Shown here piece after piece: positions 11,806-22,407 of a stretch of DNA of 43,465 nucleotides. How positions within the stretch are numbered: the stretch's first letter is position 1; every line of letters starts with the position of its first letter. The translations under genes and the position numbers were made by a program. The DNA is from Trichinella spiralis (Eukaryota; Nematoda; Enoplea; Trichinellida; Trichinellidae). The stretch covers positions 17,601,774-17,645,238 of the forward strand of contig CM012953.1 of NCBI GenBank assembly GCA_000181795.3. Direction: 5' to 3'. The notes under the pieces are model-generated. The model made no database searches. It had not been told where the DNA came from and worked only from the letters and a program-made list of their open reading frames with translations.

Positions 11806-14800
11806 CTAATTTAATGGCTGTTCTTCATTTTGTAAAAATGAAAAAAATTCACTTTCATCCATAGGTTCCTGATCAGGTGGGATCATGAAAACGCCGAGAC
11901 TATCCCAATCAAAATTATTCAAATCGACTGGATTGTCCAAAACGTCTGATGTTCTAAAAGTCAAATAAAATTGTAAAAGTATATAAATATTGAATATGTT
12001 CATCTAATGTAATATACATTCCACAGCTTTCGCAAATTCGACTCAGATCGTCACCAGGCGACGGACAAATGGCATTCAGTGGTGAAACAGGCGTTGTGTC
12101 ACAGTCCGCAATGCCTGACCTAAAACGTTGCAATTATAATTATATAATGTAAAGTTAACTAAAAATATCAATATTTCAGAATAAATATGCTTCAAATAAA
12201 ACACAAGAAAAGCTGCGATTAATATAGATAAAATAAAGAATTCAAAGTTTAAAATTTAGTAGAAATTTTGTTTCACACTACGAAAAGAGTATATATATAT
12301 GTGTGTGTGTATTTATAACTTTTTTATTTCTTACAAAGTGTAATTCTTACAAAGTTACATCTTAAAGTGAATGTAAAATTTCCAAAAGTGTGTGTGAAAT
12401 GAATAGCAAAGTTTTACTCACAATGTAGTATGAGCTACCATAATTAATTCACTCGTAATGTAAGGATATGCTTCTTTGTTGAGCAGCTGAGAAGTGACTT
12501 TTCCTTCAGCTTCTTCTCTAAAAATAACTGATTTGTCATAGCAAGATTCGGCTCCATAAACACGTCCAATGTGCAGCAACTGAGGACATCTAGCGATGCG
12601 TGAGCACAGTGACAAATGGTCTAAATCTTTTCCAGTAAAAGGAGCCAAAGGAAAAACTTCTCGTCTCCCTAAATTAAAATCATCAACAACCAAACTTGTA
12701 ATTATGCTTAAAAATAATATAGACGACCATCTTCAAGAACAGCAGAAAAGCTGATCGACAAACCACCCAAATGTGAATCGCTAAAGCGAAGCAAAAAAGA
12801 AGATTCGTGCAATGATAATAATAAACTGCGAGCATCTTCACGACTTATAAATCCAGTTATCAAACCATCATCCCACAGACGAAGAAGCTTTTGCTTAATC
12901 AAAGCGGCAATTTCGAAAAACCAAGACCAAAATGAAAAATCAACATCTTCTCTCATTGGCAGCTGCAAAAAGAAGTTGCAAAGAAAACAACCAAAAACTG
13001 TACGTCATCCCACAAATAACCTTGCAAAATTGTTCCAAAGTTATTAATGATGTTTCATAGGAAAAACAAGATGGATCAGCCACCAACTTGCCAGCAATGT
13101 ACTTCAGATGCGCATCACTCAGAGGGCGAGTGGCGCCAGTTTGACATTTAAATTTATACTTCAACGCTTCTGCCAGTTGATTCCATTCGACAGCTTTTGG
13201 TATATTGAATGGATTTTCCTTAAAAATTGAAATTGCTAATAAATAAAATATTTAAAAAATAGTGCATTACAGCAGAAGCAAATGCGTGATTCCACAGTAT
13301 CATTGCCTGAGACAAGCGTTCTTGAGAACCGTGAACAGTCAGCTTAACTGGACAAGAAAGTGCCTTGAAAAGCAAGCAATAATATATCATCAAGCAATCA
13401 AATGTACAATTTTAACCAAATCAACGTCAAACAACTTACCCATATTGAATCGAAAGTTATATCTCCCATTTTAAACATGGTACACGTAAATAATAAAGCA
13501 TAATTTCTCTCACAGACTGGTATCTAGAAAAGAAAAATATACAATGAACAAACAGTCCGCTCAGGCATCACACGTTATTAATATACTTCAACATTTTTAC
13601 TCATTGGCTTTCTTGAATCAACTTTCAAAAGTTTCTGAAAAATTTAATTGATTAAAATGGAATTAAGAAATAACAAAAAAAAGCACAATGTAATTCGTTA
13701 CCGATTTGAAAGTCGCTTTAACTCGCTTGCTTTGTCTTTCAACTTCGAGATTTTGTTCTTGAAAATCTTTCTCAGCCTCACTCAAAGAACTTATACCAAT
13801 TTTGGCTACTGTTGTTCTAAAAAATAAAAATAAAACCAATAATAATAATTGCAAATGGAATGAAAAATTTTAAAAAAGAAAAGGGTACGCATCAAACGCA
13901 GACGTGGTACCATCTTCCAGAGATTGAGCTTGTTCTTCGCTGAAGAAAATTCATAATGAAATATAAATTTTGTTTAAAAAAATGCAATATTAAAAAAACC
14001 TGATCAATTTAACTGTAACTTTAACATTGAAAAATTTGATGCCCAATTTATCGCCAACCAAAAGTCGCACTTCGGCGTTGAATTTGTTGTGCTGCTTGAG
14101 AACAACGTTCGGCTGTTTGGAAACAATAAAAGATTTTTGAATGATCATTTTCAGTTCATCAATTAATAATGAGCGAATTGATTCGACCGCTGGCAAGCAT
14201 TTGGAAACGTTATTATCCGGAAGTTTCGGAGTCTGCTCGAGCAATTCAATAAACCAAAATGTGATCGTCAATATTGTCCAAACTTCTTCTGCAAGACATT
14301 CAAAGCTGAAACATGAGAAATGCAATAATTTTTTTTCTCAATTTCCATTAAAAATTCATAATAGACCATGTCACCTCCTGCCTATACGATCCAAAAGTTC
14401 ATCCGCTTCTTCAAATGAATATCCAATTTGAGAAAGTCTTTGGCGATATTTCCATTCTCGTAAAGCACTATCAATTAGTTGTTTTCTCAAATTTTCAATA
14501 CTTCCAGTAGATTTTTTCAACGCTGAAATCAAATCCTGAAAAACACTCACCATTGATCACCGTTTTCTTCAAACAACATTCCTTGTAATTCACATTACAA
14601 CAAACTGAAGTGTTGTTTTGTCAAACAATACAAGCGTAATTCACTTCACTTGGAAAGTGCTCTTTTATCCAAATTTAACATTAAAATATTACAACACTTT
14701 GTAAAAGTATAAAAGTCAAATGAAACTCAAAAAAAATTAACAAACATGTATACTTTTCGAGCTTGTGAAAGTAGTTCGTACACTTTGCCAGCCTGCTTAT

Positions 14801-15733
14801 TGCTAGAAATTAGAGCTTTTGAAATTTCCGTTACAGCATTCGGCACTGATTCCTCTTTACCAACATTTTTCTCCTGCTTCAACGAAAGCACAGCTAAAAA
14901 TAATTTCACAATTTAAAAAACAACAACTTATTTCATTTAAAAAAAACATACTTCTTAAATTTTGAATAAAACCCAACTTGCTGATAAACTGTGCGTGATG
15001 TTCACTGACAGATTTCCATTGGATATCACATTCCTTAAAAATTGAAGTATTTTTGAATGCAATCTTATTACAACACATTAAAGATTTTCTTAACAACTCA
15101 AATCAATCATCATTTTGTAATCAAAAACAATGCTTATTAAAATACAACTATACAAAGCAAAATTTATTATAAATTTGTAACATTTTACATTACTACAAGT
15201 CACTTCATGTGAGTCGAATTTTGAAATGTTTTAAAGATTTTACAGTACTGCATACAAATTCCCACAAAAACAAATTTACCTTATTGTTTACAGTCACCCA
15301 ATTAAAACTTATTTGCAAGTCCTTATCAATGTTGATATTTAGTATCGTAAAAAATTCCAATTTCATTTTTAAAGAAAAAAAATATATATTTGTTAAATGG
15401 TACTGTAAAAGTACCCATATTATCACAAACGAATTAGATAAATACATAATGTTCAATCTATTGATTCTACGACGCTTCAGCTGCGAAAATGCACAACAGA
15501 TTAATACTTTTACCAAACACGTATTGCATTGTAGGTTGTAAAACAAATACAATCAATTAACTAATACAAGGCTTTTAAAAATACGCCAAAAACAACTTTC
15601 CTTTATTCAAATGTTTTACTATGTATACATTTAACATATTAATCAAAAATGCATTGCGAACTACCTTTGAATCTGTACAAAGTTCTTCTTGAAGCATTTC
15701 AATTGCTGTCAAACTTCCATCTAATGGATCCAT
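11806..15733 (-). CDS. STAT transcription factor lacking the N-terminal domain (multi-exon)
   Basis: STAT proteins are tyrosine-phosphorylated, dimerise through SH2 and bind DNA. Seen in order: a first coding exon 15665-15733 (MDPLDGSLTAIEMLQEELC); coiled-coil exons at about 14370-15100, with IDSALREWKYRQRLSQIG matching the human NDELVEWKRRQQSACIG region; DNA-binding-domain exons at about 13500-14330, with IIQKSFIVSKQPNVVLK and FNAEVRLLVGDKLG; a linker; the SH2 domain at about 12708-12968, with LWDDGLITGFISREDAR and the phosphotyrosine-binding FLLRFSDS. Just after SH2, PYITSELIMV mirrors STAT3 GYIKTELISV, giving the likely phosphotyrosine at 12460-12462. The tail (11806-11960) is acidic and Phe-rich, like a transactivation domain. 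The usual N-terminal STAT domain is not seen: only about 200 bp separates the first exon from TSR2. C. elegans STA-1 also lacks it. Some coiled-coil exon limits are uncertain. Confidence 0.85.
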
Positions 15734-15932
15734 ACCTTTAATGAACTGCAACTGGAAACAAGTATTAATGAAATCTAGAAAAAAGTGTTAACTACGACAT
15801 TTCAATGGAACAGATATGCACAAGGAATGCAAAACAGAACATATGCTGAGTTACTAAAACAGACAAATATATCATAAAAATAGTGATAATTATTTTCAAC
15901 AAATTTCAGCGTGATATATATATATATATAAA
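15734..15932 (-). promoter_or_regulatory. intercistronic spacer with possible trans-splice acceptor
   Basis: About 200 bp separate the TSR2 stop (15933) from the STAT ATG (15733). On the minus strand a CTTGTTTCCAG acceptor ends at about 15755, some 21 bases before the STAT ATG, with no obvious donor between it and TSR2. A short spacer with a lone acceptor is the arrangement expected for a downstream gene in a trans-spliced nematode operon. The spacer includes an (AT)n run at about 15914-15932. Confidence 0.4.
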
Positions 15933-16550
15933 TTATTTCTTTTGTTTGCGTTTTCTGGCATGAACAACAGTCCAGCCGTCTTCATCAACGAGTTCGCCAA
16001 CAGATACAACGGGTTCACTTTCACTTAGTTCAGATGATTCTGCAGTGGTTTGACATCCAGCAAACGTTTCCGGTGATGATAAACTTTTACTATTAGCATC
16101 AGAACAATCCATTGATTCTTCATTTTCTGAAGAAGATTCGGACGATTCAGAAGACCTGTGAATCTGATCAATTCCAACCGGACGTCTGGCGCGTCTCATT
16201 CCAAGTTCGTCAATCATCTCGGAAACCAGACCTGTTTCGCCGGCACGACAACGATCCCAGCCCAAAGAAAGCAGACGTGAAACCGAACGAGAGCTTCCAT
16301 CTTCCAAAATCACATTAAACTCATTATCAAACATAATTTCAAGATATTCTTCAATATATTCTGGATCGACTGCCGACTTATTTGACATCATCATTTCCAC
16401 AACAACATCAATCAACCATTCCAACTTTGCATCTGTATTCGCTCCACCCAACTGACCACTTCTTATCAAATCTACTGAGACCCAGCTGTCAAAAATTTGA
16501 CGAACAATTCTTCTGAACTGTGTAGCACATTCGTCATCAATGTCACTCAT
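15933..16550 (-). CDS. TSR2: pre-rRNA-processing protein TSR2 homologue
   Basis: This single exon encodes 205 residues from ATG 16550; human TSR2 has 191. TSR2 is an escortin: it carries ribosomal protein eS26 (RPS26) to the nucleus and loads it onto pre-40S particles. The N-terminal half has the TSR2 fold signature, with LEWLIDVVVEMMM, EYIEEYLEIMFDNEFNVILE and DGSSRSVSRLL matching human [24 protein letters not shown]-type sequence. A Ser/Glu-rich acidic linker follows, then the conserved C-terminal VDEDGWTVVHARKRKQKK (human EDGWTIVRRKK). An upstream in-frame ATG (16574) exists. I prefer MSDIDDE because a TTTTTAAG acceptor-like site sits four bases before it and the extra residues are unlike the family. 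TSR2 lies directly upstream of STAT on the same strand. Confidence 0.87.
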   Translation of the reverse strand: MSDIDDECATQFRRIVRQIFDSWVSVDLIRSGQLGGANTDAKLEWLIDVVVEMMMSNKSAVDPEYIEEYLEIMFDNEFNVILEDGSSRSVSRLLSLGWDRCRAGETGLVSEMIDELGMRRARRPVGIDQIHRSSESSESSSENEESMDCSDANSKSLSSPETFAGCQTTAESSELSESEPVVSVGELVDEDGWTVVHARKRKQKK

Positions 16551-17273
16551 TTCACTTAAAAACATCAACGTCAATGTGACAAAGCTTAAAAACTCGCGAA
16601 TAAACCCACAACATTACATTACATTACATTACATGTGTTTCATCATTCAAATAACTAATAAATTGAACACATCTCTATTTTCGTGATATGACTTTTTTGA
16701 AAAATTTACAAAATAAATAACTTCTTACATTTCTAACACTACACTTATAAACAATACGTTACACTTTCGTCCAACAACAAACAACAACAGTATCATCAGA
16801 TTACAAATGATTTGCAAGTTTTATTTGTAAAAATAATATTTTATAATCGTAATAAAACAAAATGCTTTTTTGTTATTTACTACGATATAAAGATAATTAA
16901 TCTCAAAATGATATTTTAACGTTCATAAGAGATCAATGCAAAAATGACTGCTGGTAAAAATGTAAAACAACATTAACAATTTAGTTGCACTTTTTAATTT
17001 TGACAGTATTTATGATATACATTTTTTTAAATTTATATTTATATATAAGTTTCAAATTCTTGCATTACCGATATTTTAATTAAATATTTCATCGAGTTAT
17101 TTTACTGTAAAAAACTTGTCTCAGTTTTTAATGACATAATAATTTATAAATAGTAAAATAATTTTTATTAAAATAATTGTATGCAATTATATCAATGGAT
17201 TTTGAAATTATTCAAAAAATCAGCTGCATTATACTTGAAGGTAATTTTTACTTTACAGTAAAACCGTGATGTC
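16551..17273. promoter_or_regulatory. shared upstream region of divergent TSR2 and NDK
   Basis: This 720 bp AT-rich region lies between two divergent genes and should hold both promoters. It has a five-base tandem repeat (ACATT, about five copies, 16611-16634). A TTTACTTTACAG acceptor-like site at about 17247-17258 lies 15 bases before the NDK start and could be a trans-splice site. No other gene is seen. Confidence 0.45.
16611..16634 (+). repeat. ACATT tandem repeat
   Basis: About five perfect head-to-tail copies of ACATT lie in the divergent TSR2-NDK spacer, 60 bases from the TSR2 start. Confidence 0.9.
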
Positions 17274-18701
17274 ATGTTCAAGAACGCGACGTTGGGCAGT
17301 AGTGAATCAGGTATGAATTGTTTAGTTGTTGTTGTTTTCGGTGGAACATTAAACAATGTTAATGTTTTAAGATCGCACAATGTCAACTCCAGAAAGAACT
17401 TTTCTTGCTGTAAAGCCTGATGGCGTTCAACGAGGCCTTGTCAATGAAGTACTGCGTCGTTTTGAACAGCGGGGATATAAATTAATTGGATTGAAAATGC
17501 TTATAGTAAGTTGTGAATTTTTACCTTTGTCCAATAAAAAAGAAAGTAAACACTGTGATGAATAATTTTAAATTTGGTTTTGCTTTCAAATGTAAAGGTT
17601 TTAATAGTTCTACATTTGTTGATTATTCTCTGTAATTTTTTTGATTATACTTAGTAAGATATAAGAATAATGATTGTGAGTGCTAGGCTGATGGTTTAGT
17701 GTGTAATAATTATTGGTTAATATTTAACGAATCATGTAAAAGTTGCGAGAGTAATTGATAGTGCAATGTTTCTTTTTTAGTTTTATTGTTGTTTAATAAA
17801 CATTTTCGTCGGATGCGACTATCCTTCATCTTGTTCTTTTAAAAGTTTATTTGAAAACGATGCGGTAGATAAATGTAGGCATTTGGTAGTTTGTATCATT
17901 TATTTTGAAAAAATTTGATTTAGCTTCAAGCAACGCAAGAAATGAGCGTACTTTAGTTGTTGTAAAGCCGGACGGAGTACAGCGAGGTTTAATCCATCAA
18001 GTACTTCGCCGGTTTGAACAGCGCGGTTTTAAATTGGTTAGTCTAAAAATGCTCATGGTAAGCTCATCGTAAAAAGCCAAGTTTTAAGAAAGAAAAATTT
18101 GAATATGTTATTTCAACTTTCAGTTTCGTCGAAGAGTAATTTACATATTATTTTAATATATTTATTTTAGGCGAATGATGATCTGCTCAATAAGCATTAT
18201 GCAGAGCATGTTGGAAAAGGTTTCTTCCCATCACTAAAAGCATACATGAGTTCTGGGCCAGTTGTCGCTATGGTAACTTTTTCCTGTGATGAATGAATGA
18301 TAAAAATTTTGATGTTTTCTACTTGAAGGTTTGGGAAGGACGAGATGTTGTTAAAGCTGCCAGGAACATGCTTGGTGCAACACGGCCTTTGGAAAGTGCT
18401 CCAGGGACACTTCGTGGAGATTTCTGTATAGATGTTGGAAGGTTTGTTTTTGAAAGTTTTGTTACGTTGATTTTTTCAGTTATAAGGTCTTATATATTTT
18501 GTTTTTCCAATGTTCAACTTTAATTAATTTTTAAATTGTAGATTGTTTGAACAGCTTTTATGTTTACCATGTTTTTGTAGAAATCTTGTCCATGGAAGTG
18601 ATTCCATTGAATCGGCAAAACGTGAGATTGCATTGTGGTTCAAACCAGAAGAACTTTGCAAATGGGAACAGTCTACGCATTCATGGATCTATGAATCCTA
18701 G
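17274..18701 (+). CDS. nucleoside diphosphate kinase with two alternative active-site exons
   Basis: NDK moves the gamma phosphate between nucleoside triphosphates through a phosphohistidine. Exons: 17274-17310 ([12 protein letters not shown]), then either 2a (17372-17505) or 2b (17924-18057), then 18171-18272, 18329-18441 and 18581-18701. Either choice gives 507 nt, 168 residues plus stop. Exon 2a also has its own ATG at 17380 (MSTPERTF), which gives 153 residues, the normal NDK length. Both 2a and 2b carry the NDK motif [10 protein letters not shown] and RRFEQRG. Later exons give [29 protein letters not shown] and [20 protein letters not shown], with the catalytic His in the last. Exons 2a and 2b match in length and phase. 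Using both, or neither, gives an early stop. AATAAA lies at 18754. Confidence 0.88.
17372..17505 (+). other. NDK alternative exon 2a
   Basis: This 134-nt exon lies between TTTTAAG (acceptor, ending 17371) and GTAAGT (donor, 17506). It starts two bases into a codon and ends on a codon boundary. It encodes [18 protein letters not shown] and onward to LKMLI. It contains an in-frame ATG at 17380 that can start a canonical 153-residue NDK without exon 1. Confidence 0.82.
17924..18057 (+). other. NDK alternative exon 2b
   Basis: This 134-nt exon lies between GATTTAG (acceptor, ending 17923) and GTAAGC (donor, 18058). It has the same entry and exit phases as 2a. It encodes [18 protein letters not shown] and onward to LKMLM. 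It has no usable in-frame ATG ahead of the NDK motif, so it needs an upstream coding exon; 17274-17310 fits in phase. The 44 full codons align to 2a without gaps, with 28 identical residues by my count. Confidence 0.82.
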
Positions 18702-18753
18702 GACAAACAATGAAATGGCAGTTGTCATTAAAAAAAATTAGTCTAGTTTCATG

Positions 18754-18766
18754 AATAAACTTTATT
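18754..18766. terminator. back-to-back poly(A) signals of convergent genes
   Basis: AATAAA on the plus strand (18754-18759) is followed one base later by TTTATT (18761-18766), which is AATAAA on the minus strand. The NDK stop is 53 bases to the left and the ANKMY2 stop 66 bases to the right, so one 13-base near-palindrome can serve as the poly(A) signal of both genes. Confidence 0.6.
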
Positions 18767-18831
18767 TCCGAATGATTGAAATAAACAGGCAATTATTATA
18801 TAAATTATTTATTTAGCGAAAAAATAGTATT

Positions 18832-20804
18832 TCAGTGCTGCTCATCACTATTTTGACTTTCACTAGTCTGAGATCGCTTAATACATGTTGTTTTGTGAAT
18901 AGGCCAGTGCAACCTTTGACATCGAACAGAACAGTATTTTTCCTAAAGAAATTGACAATAAAATTGATATATAGAAAAAACAACGAACAAAATGCTCAAG
19001 ATAGATACCTTTTTGCATGAACTGCACAGCAATAATTGTTTATTCCATACGGCGCATGTTGCACAAAATGATTCTTCAGTTAAAATTCGTTCGCTCAGAA
19101 TCGCCCCACAAAGCAAATCATACGCATCACCTGCTTTAAGCTGAAAAATGAAAAATAATAAAATTTCAAAACCCAAATGATCATCGCTTACTTGATGTTC
19201 TTTGAAATGATTTACAAACTGACCCCAAATTGCAGTGTTTTTGAATGGAAATTTCAACACAGCATTTCTTATAAATGTGTCGCTGTAAAATAATTTCTCC
19301 TGTGCAAAAATTGAAATATCCAAAAAACTATAAAAAACAGTTAAATGTATAGATAATATAGCAAAAACTTTTTCAATACATCTTTGCAATTTTTAAAAGC
19401 TTCTTTGTTCCTTCTTCAGATAATTGATCGCATTTGCCCTTACCAGGTTGTTCAAATAGAGATGAATGTTTCTCGTTGAATTTACCTTCAAGTTGTTCAT
19501 TCCTGCTCAACACATTGTACAAAAATTGTACAGTACGGAAAATTATATTAATTTTAAACGCCATGAGCTGCAAGCATTGATTTTTATAGATTACCATTTG
19601 AAAATTTTCCAAGAAAAAAAAACAGTCTTACTTCATTGACATTTTTCCCTTTCATCTGACGCTCCATTAAATCTTCCAAAATAAATAAAATATTCTTCCT
19701 TACAGAAGGCAGCAACAACCCAGAGTTATCAATAAAGTATAAAATAACCTGAAATTTGAACAACTGATAATTTCTGCCTACATGGCATATATTGCGTTAT
19801 TACATAAACAGGATGAAAATGAAGCCCAATCAAAAGGTCGTAAACTTGATTTGCAATTTTGACCGTTACACGCGGTGGATATTGTTCTGATAAATATATA
19901 TATTTGAAAACAAACAAACAAATAATTACAAAAATTAAAAAAATATTTACCGGTCGATTTGGTGTAAACTTCCAGCTGTTTAAAACGTATAAAGTTATTG
20001 ATCACACAAACACACCTTGTTTGGCCTAAAAAACAATGAAAAACAAAGGGATGAAAAGAAAGAAAAATCGAACCTGTAAAAGCAGCTAATTGAATAGCAT
20101 TTCGACTGATGCTATTGACAGCATTTGGATTGGCTCCATAACGTAGCAATAAGAGACATATTTTATGATTGCCTAAATTCAAGTTAACTGACAACAGAAA
20201 TTTCCAAATATCACATATGCAGGTTACCTGACATAACAGCGAACATCAGAGCTGTATAGCGATGATTATGTCTTGTCAGATTTGGATCAGCTCCATAGTC
20301 GAGCAAAATGCGACAAAATTCTAATTTTCCTTTAAAAGATGCTTCTTGCAATATAGTGGTATTTGACTAAAATTAAAATTATTTTCAAAAAATATTTACA
20401 ACTCTCGCTTCGCTAACCTCGTCAGTGCAATTCGGATCCACGCCATCTTCTAGTAACTTCTTAAACTTAAGAAAATCATCTGAAATAGACCGTGCAATTA
20501 TTACTTTTTCAAATTTTACGTGAAAACTAAAACTTTCGTAAAAAAGATAATTTAAACATTACAATACATAATCAATTTGCACTACTAATAAGTGAATAAT
20601 AAATTTTAGATAAAGTTATAAATGTCAAATAAATATTTGACAAGCAAAAAATAAAATCAAAGATATGAGAATAACTTAATTATAAATTAATTAATATTTA
20701 TAATGAAAAATAATTAAAATCGAAGCACATCTACCTTCTTTTACACACATGAACAGTTGCGACACTTGCTCAGGTAGAACAACAGGAGAACTGGAAGTCG
20801 CCAT
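18832..20804 (-). CDS. ANKMY2: ankyrin repeat and MYND domain protein 2 (11 exons)
   Basis: In vertebrates ANKMY2 is an FKBP38 partner linked to cilia and Hedgehog signalling. Exons I can place: 20735-20804, 20418-20479, 20228-20366, 20074-20172, about 19951-20025, 19812-19887, 19631-19750, 19380-19530, 19195-19330, 19008-19141 and 18832-18940. The start is MATSSSPVVLPEQVSQLF. Ankyrin repeats follow (KLEFCRILLDYGADPNLT, HRYTALMFAVMSG, KICLLLLRYGANPNAVNS), then the family-specific SISRNAIQLAAFTG and VINNFIRFKQLEVYTK; human has SVGRTAAQMAAFVG and IINNFFPRERLDYYTK. The C-terminal MYND zinc finger is complete across the last two exons, with CATC, CSSC, YCSVRC and HWPIHKTTC providing the ligands. 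The tail is short, ending SDEQH. Small exon limits in the middle are approximate. Confidence 0.88.
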
Positions 20805-22026
20805 TTCCTTAAAAACATATCATAAATATTCCTTACGTGAAACTTTTTGTTGAATATTTAATTTTAATAAATAAGCTAAAATGCTTATCAATAATAATAA
20901 TAATAATAATAAACAATCCAGAGTATTTTCTTAAACAGAATATATCAAAAAATGTATTATTTATTAACAGTAAAAAGGTACAAGTAATTGAAAAGAAATA
21001 TACAATATATACTTTACTGTAAAAAGACAATAAAAGTTTATTAGCATTATTTTATTAGCATTAATATTGCAATGACATATGTTAACATTGCAATTTCATA
21101 AAATTTCAGTTAAGTTTCACAAAACCGATGATTAACATCAGTGTTTTAAATTTCGCTTTTCTATGAAATTACATAGGTATAAATTGAGTACAAACAGTTT
21201 ATCATACTTTATTCACGCTTAAATATTCGACGTGGAGACAATGAAATAAAAATTAAAAGGATAAAATAAAAAAACATGGTTCAAAATTCTACTTTAATTT
21301 AAATGGAACATTTCATTACAAATAAAATCAACAAACTACTTCGCTTCTAACACTTTTCTACAGTGTATCAATACAAAAGTATACATTAAGTACAAAATAA
21401 ACTAAAATATGAAAATTTGAAATTGTCATTGCTAAAATTTATTTCATAAATTATTTTATTAAAATTTTACAGATTATATTAAAATAGAATGAATTAAATT
21501 AAATTAAAAATGGTCGTAATTTAATTTCATTATTTTCAATTGTTGTGCAATTAGTTACAAAAATATGTAATCTTTTTTTTAATTTAATTGGGAAAAATAA
21601 TGTTGTCATACAAAAAATTATTTAATCTTAATGCTAAAAAAATTTATTGGTAATGTGGTGGATATCGAAATGAAGTTTTCATTCAAACCTTCGAAACATT
21701 TCAACAGTATTCGGTAATGTAGATTTTCAGTTTTTAAATCTTCTTCAACATAATAGGGGAGAACAGGATGTATATTTATAGTATTTTATTTGTATTTATT
21801 CAACTTTTTCTAGTGTTTTAGTTTTTTGTGTAATTTTATTTCTGCGCTCATGTTTAAAGTAAGATTTAAACCGTTGTATTGAAATTTAATTTTCACATTA
21901 TTTTTCCCATTTATTGTAAAGGTTGTTAATTTGAATTTCTTTGTGAACGTTGTGCTTGTTTTCATAAATTAATTGTAATTGACTTTGAATTGTAGTATCT
22001 TGAAGTATCAAAAATCTTTGGATTAA
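20805..22026. other. AT-rich intergenic region
   Basis: This is the divergent spacer between ANKMY2 (-) and the small membrane-protein gene (+). It contains an (AAT)n run at about 20890-20912, which causes the overlapping low-complexity frames at 20833-21030. I see no coding signal; promoters are presumed at both ends. Confidence 0.6.
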
Positions 22027-22407
22027 ATGCCCGTCGATGAAGATGAAAATCCATACAGAATTCCGAAAAATCGCCTGCATCGATTTTTGAAACGTCTTAA
22101 TGTTCGGTATCCTAATCTGGGTGTGATTTCCTTTGTCAGCGCTGGTACTTTATTTTTATTCAGTCCTTTCCTTTATCATTTATATCAATACTTGACAATG
22201 GATGCAGAAGAATATAAGGAGTATTATGACGCTGTGTATAAGCGAAATATTTTACGAGCTCGTTACGGCGAAGGTATGAATTTTTTGTGGTTCACCTTCA
22301 ATTTACAAAGCGCAGAACGTATCGAAGAGCAAAAGGTTGCATTCAAGAAGCTGATGGAAAAACGAGAAGCCAGTATGAGAGAATGTTTGGATGCATGCGA
22401 CGAATAG
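22027..22407 (+). CDS. small single-pass membrane protein, function unknown
   Basis: This intronless frame encodes 126 residues, MPVDEDENPYRIPKNRLHRF at the start. I do not recognise the family. There is a basic region at residues 11-28, one hydrophobic segment at about residues 32-55 (GVISFVSAGTLFLFSPFLYH), then a charged, Tyr-rich and helical C-terminal part ending ECLDACDE. The basic flank before the membrane segment and the small size would suit a mitochondrial inner-membrane or ER protein, but that is a guess. The frame is convincing because it is closed, has balanced codons unlike the AT-rich surroundings, and starts just past an AT-rich leader. AATAAA occurs near 22605. Confidence 0.65.
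   Translation: MPVDEDENPYRIPKNRLHRFLKRLNVRYPNLGVISFVSAGTLFLFSPFLYHLYQYLTMDAEEYKEYYDAVYKRNILRARYGEGMNFLWFTFNLQSAERIEEQKVAFKKLMEKREASMRECLDACDE

Noticed and set aside
17558-17576. A mini-exon (ATG to a GTTTTG donor) that could also prefix NDK exon 2b in phase
   Set aside because: Exon 17274-17310 has a much better donor (CAG/GTATGA) and fits both 2a and 2b in phase, so it explains more.
17372-18057. Two separate NDK genes in tandem
   Set aside because: Only one set of downstream exons exists, and both copies lead into it with identical phase; duplicated exon is the simpler reading.
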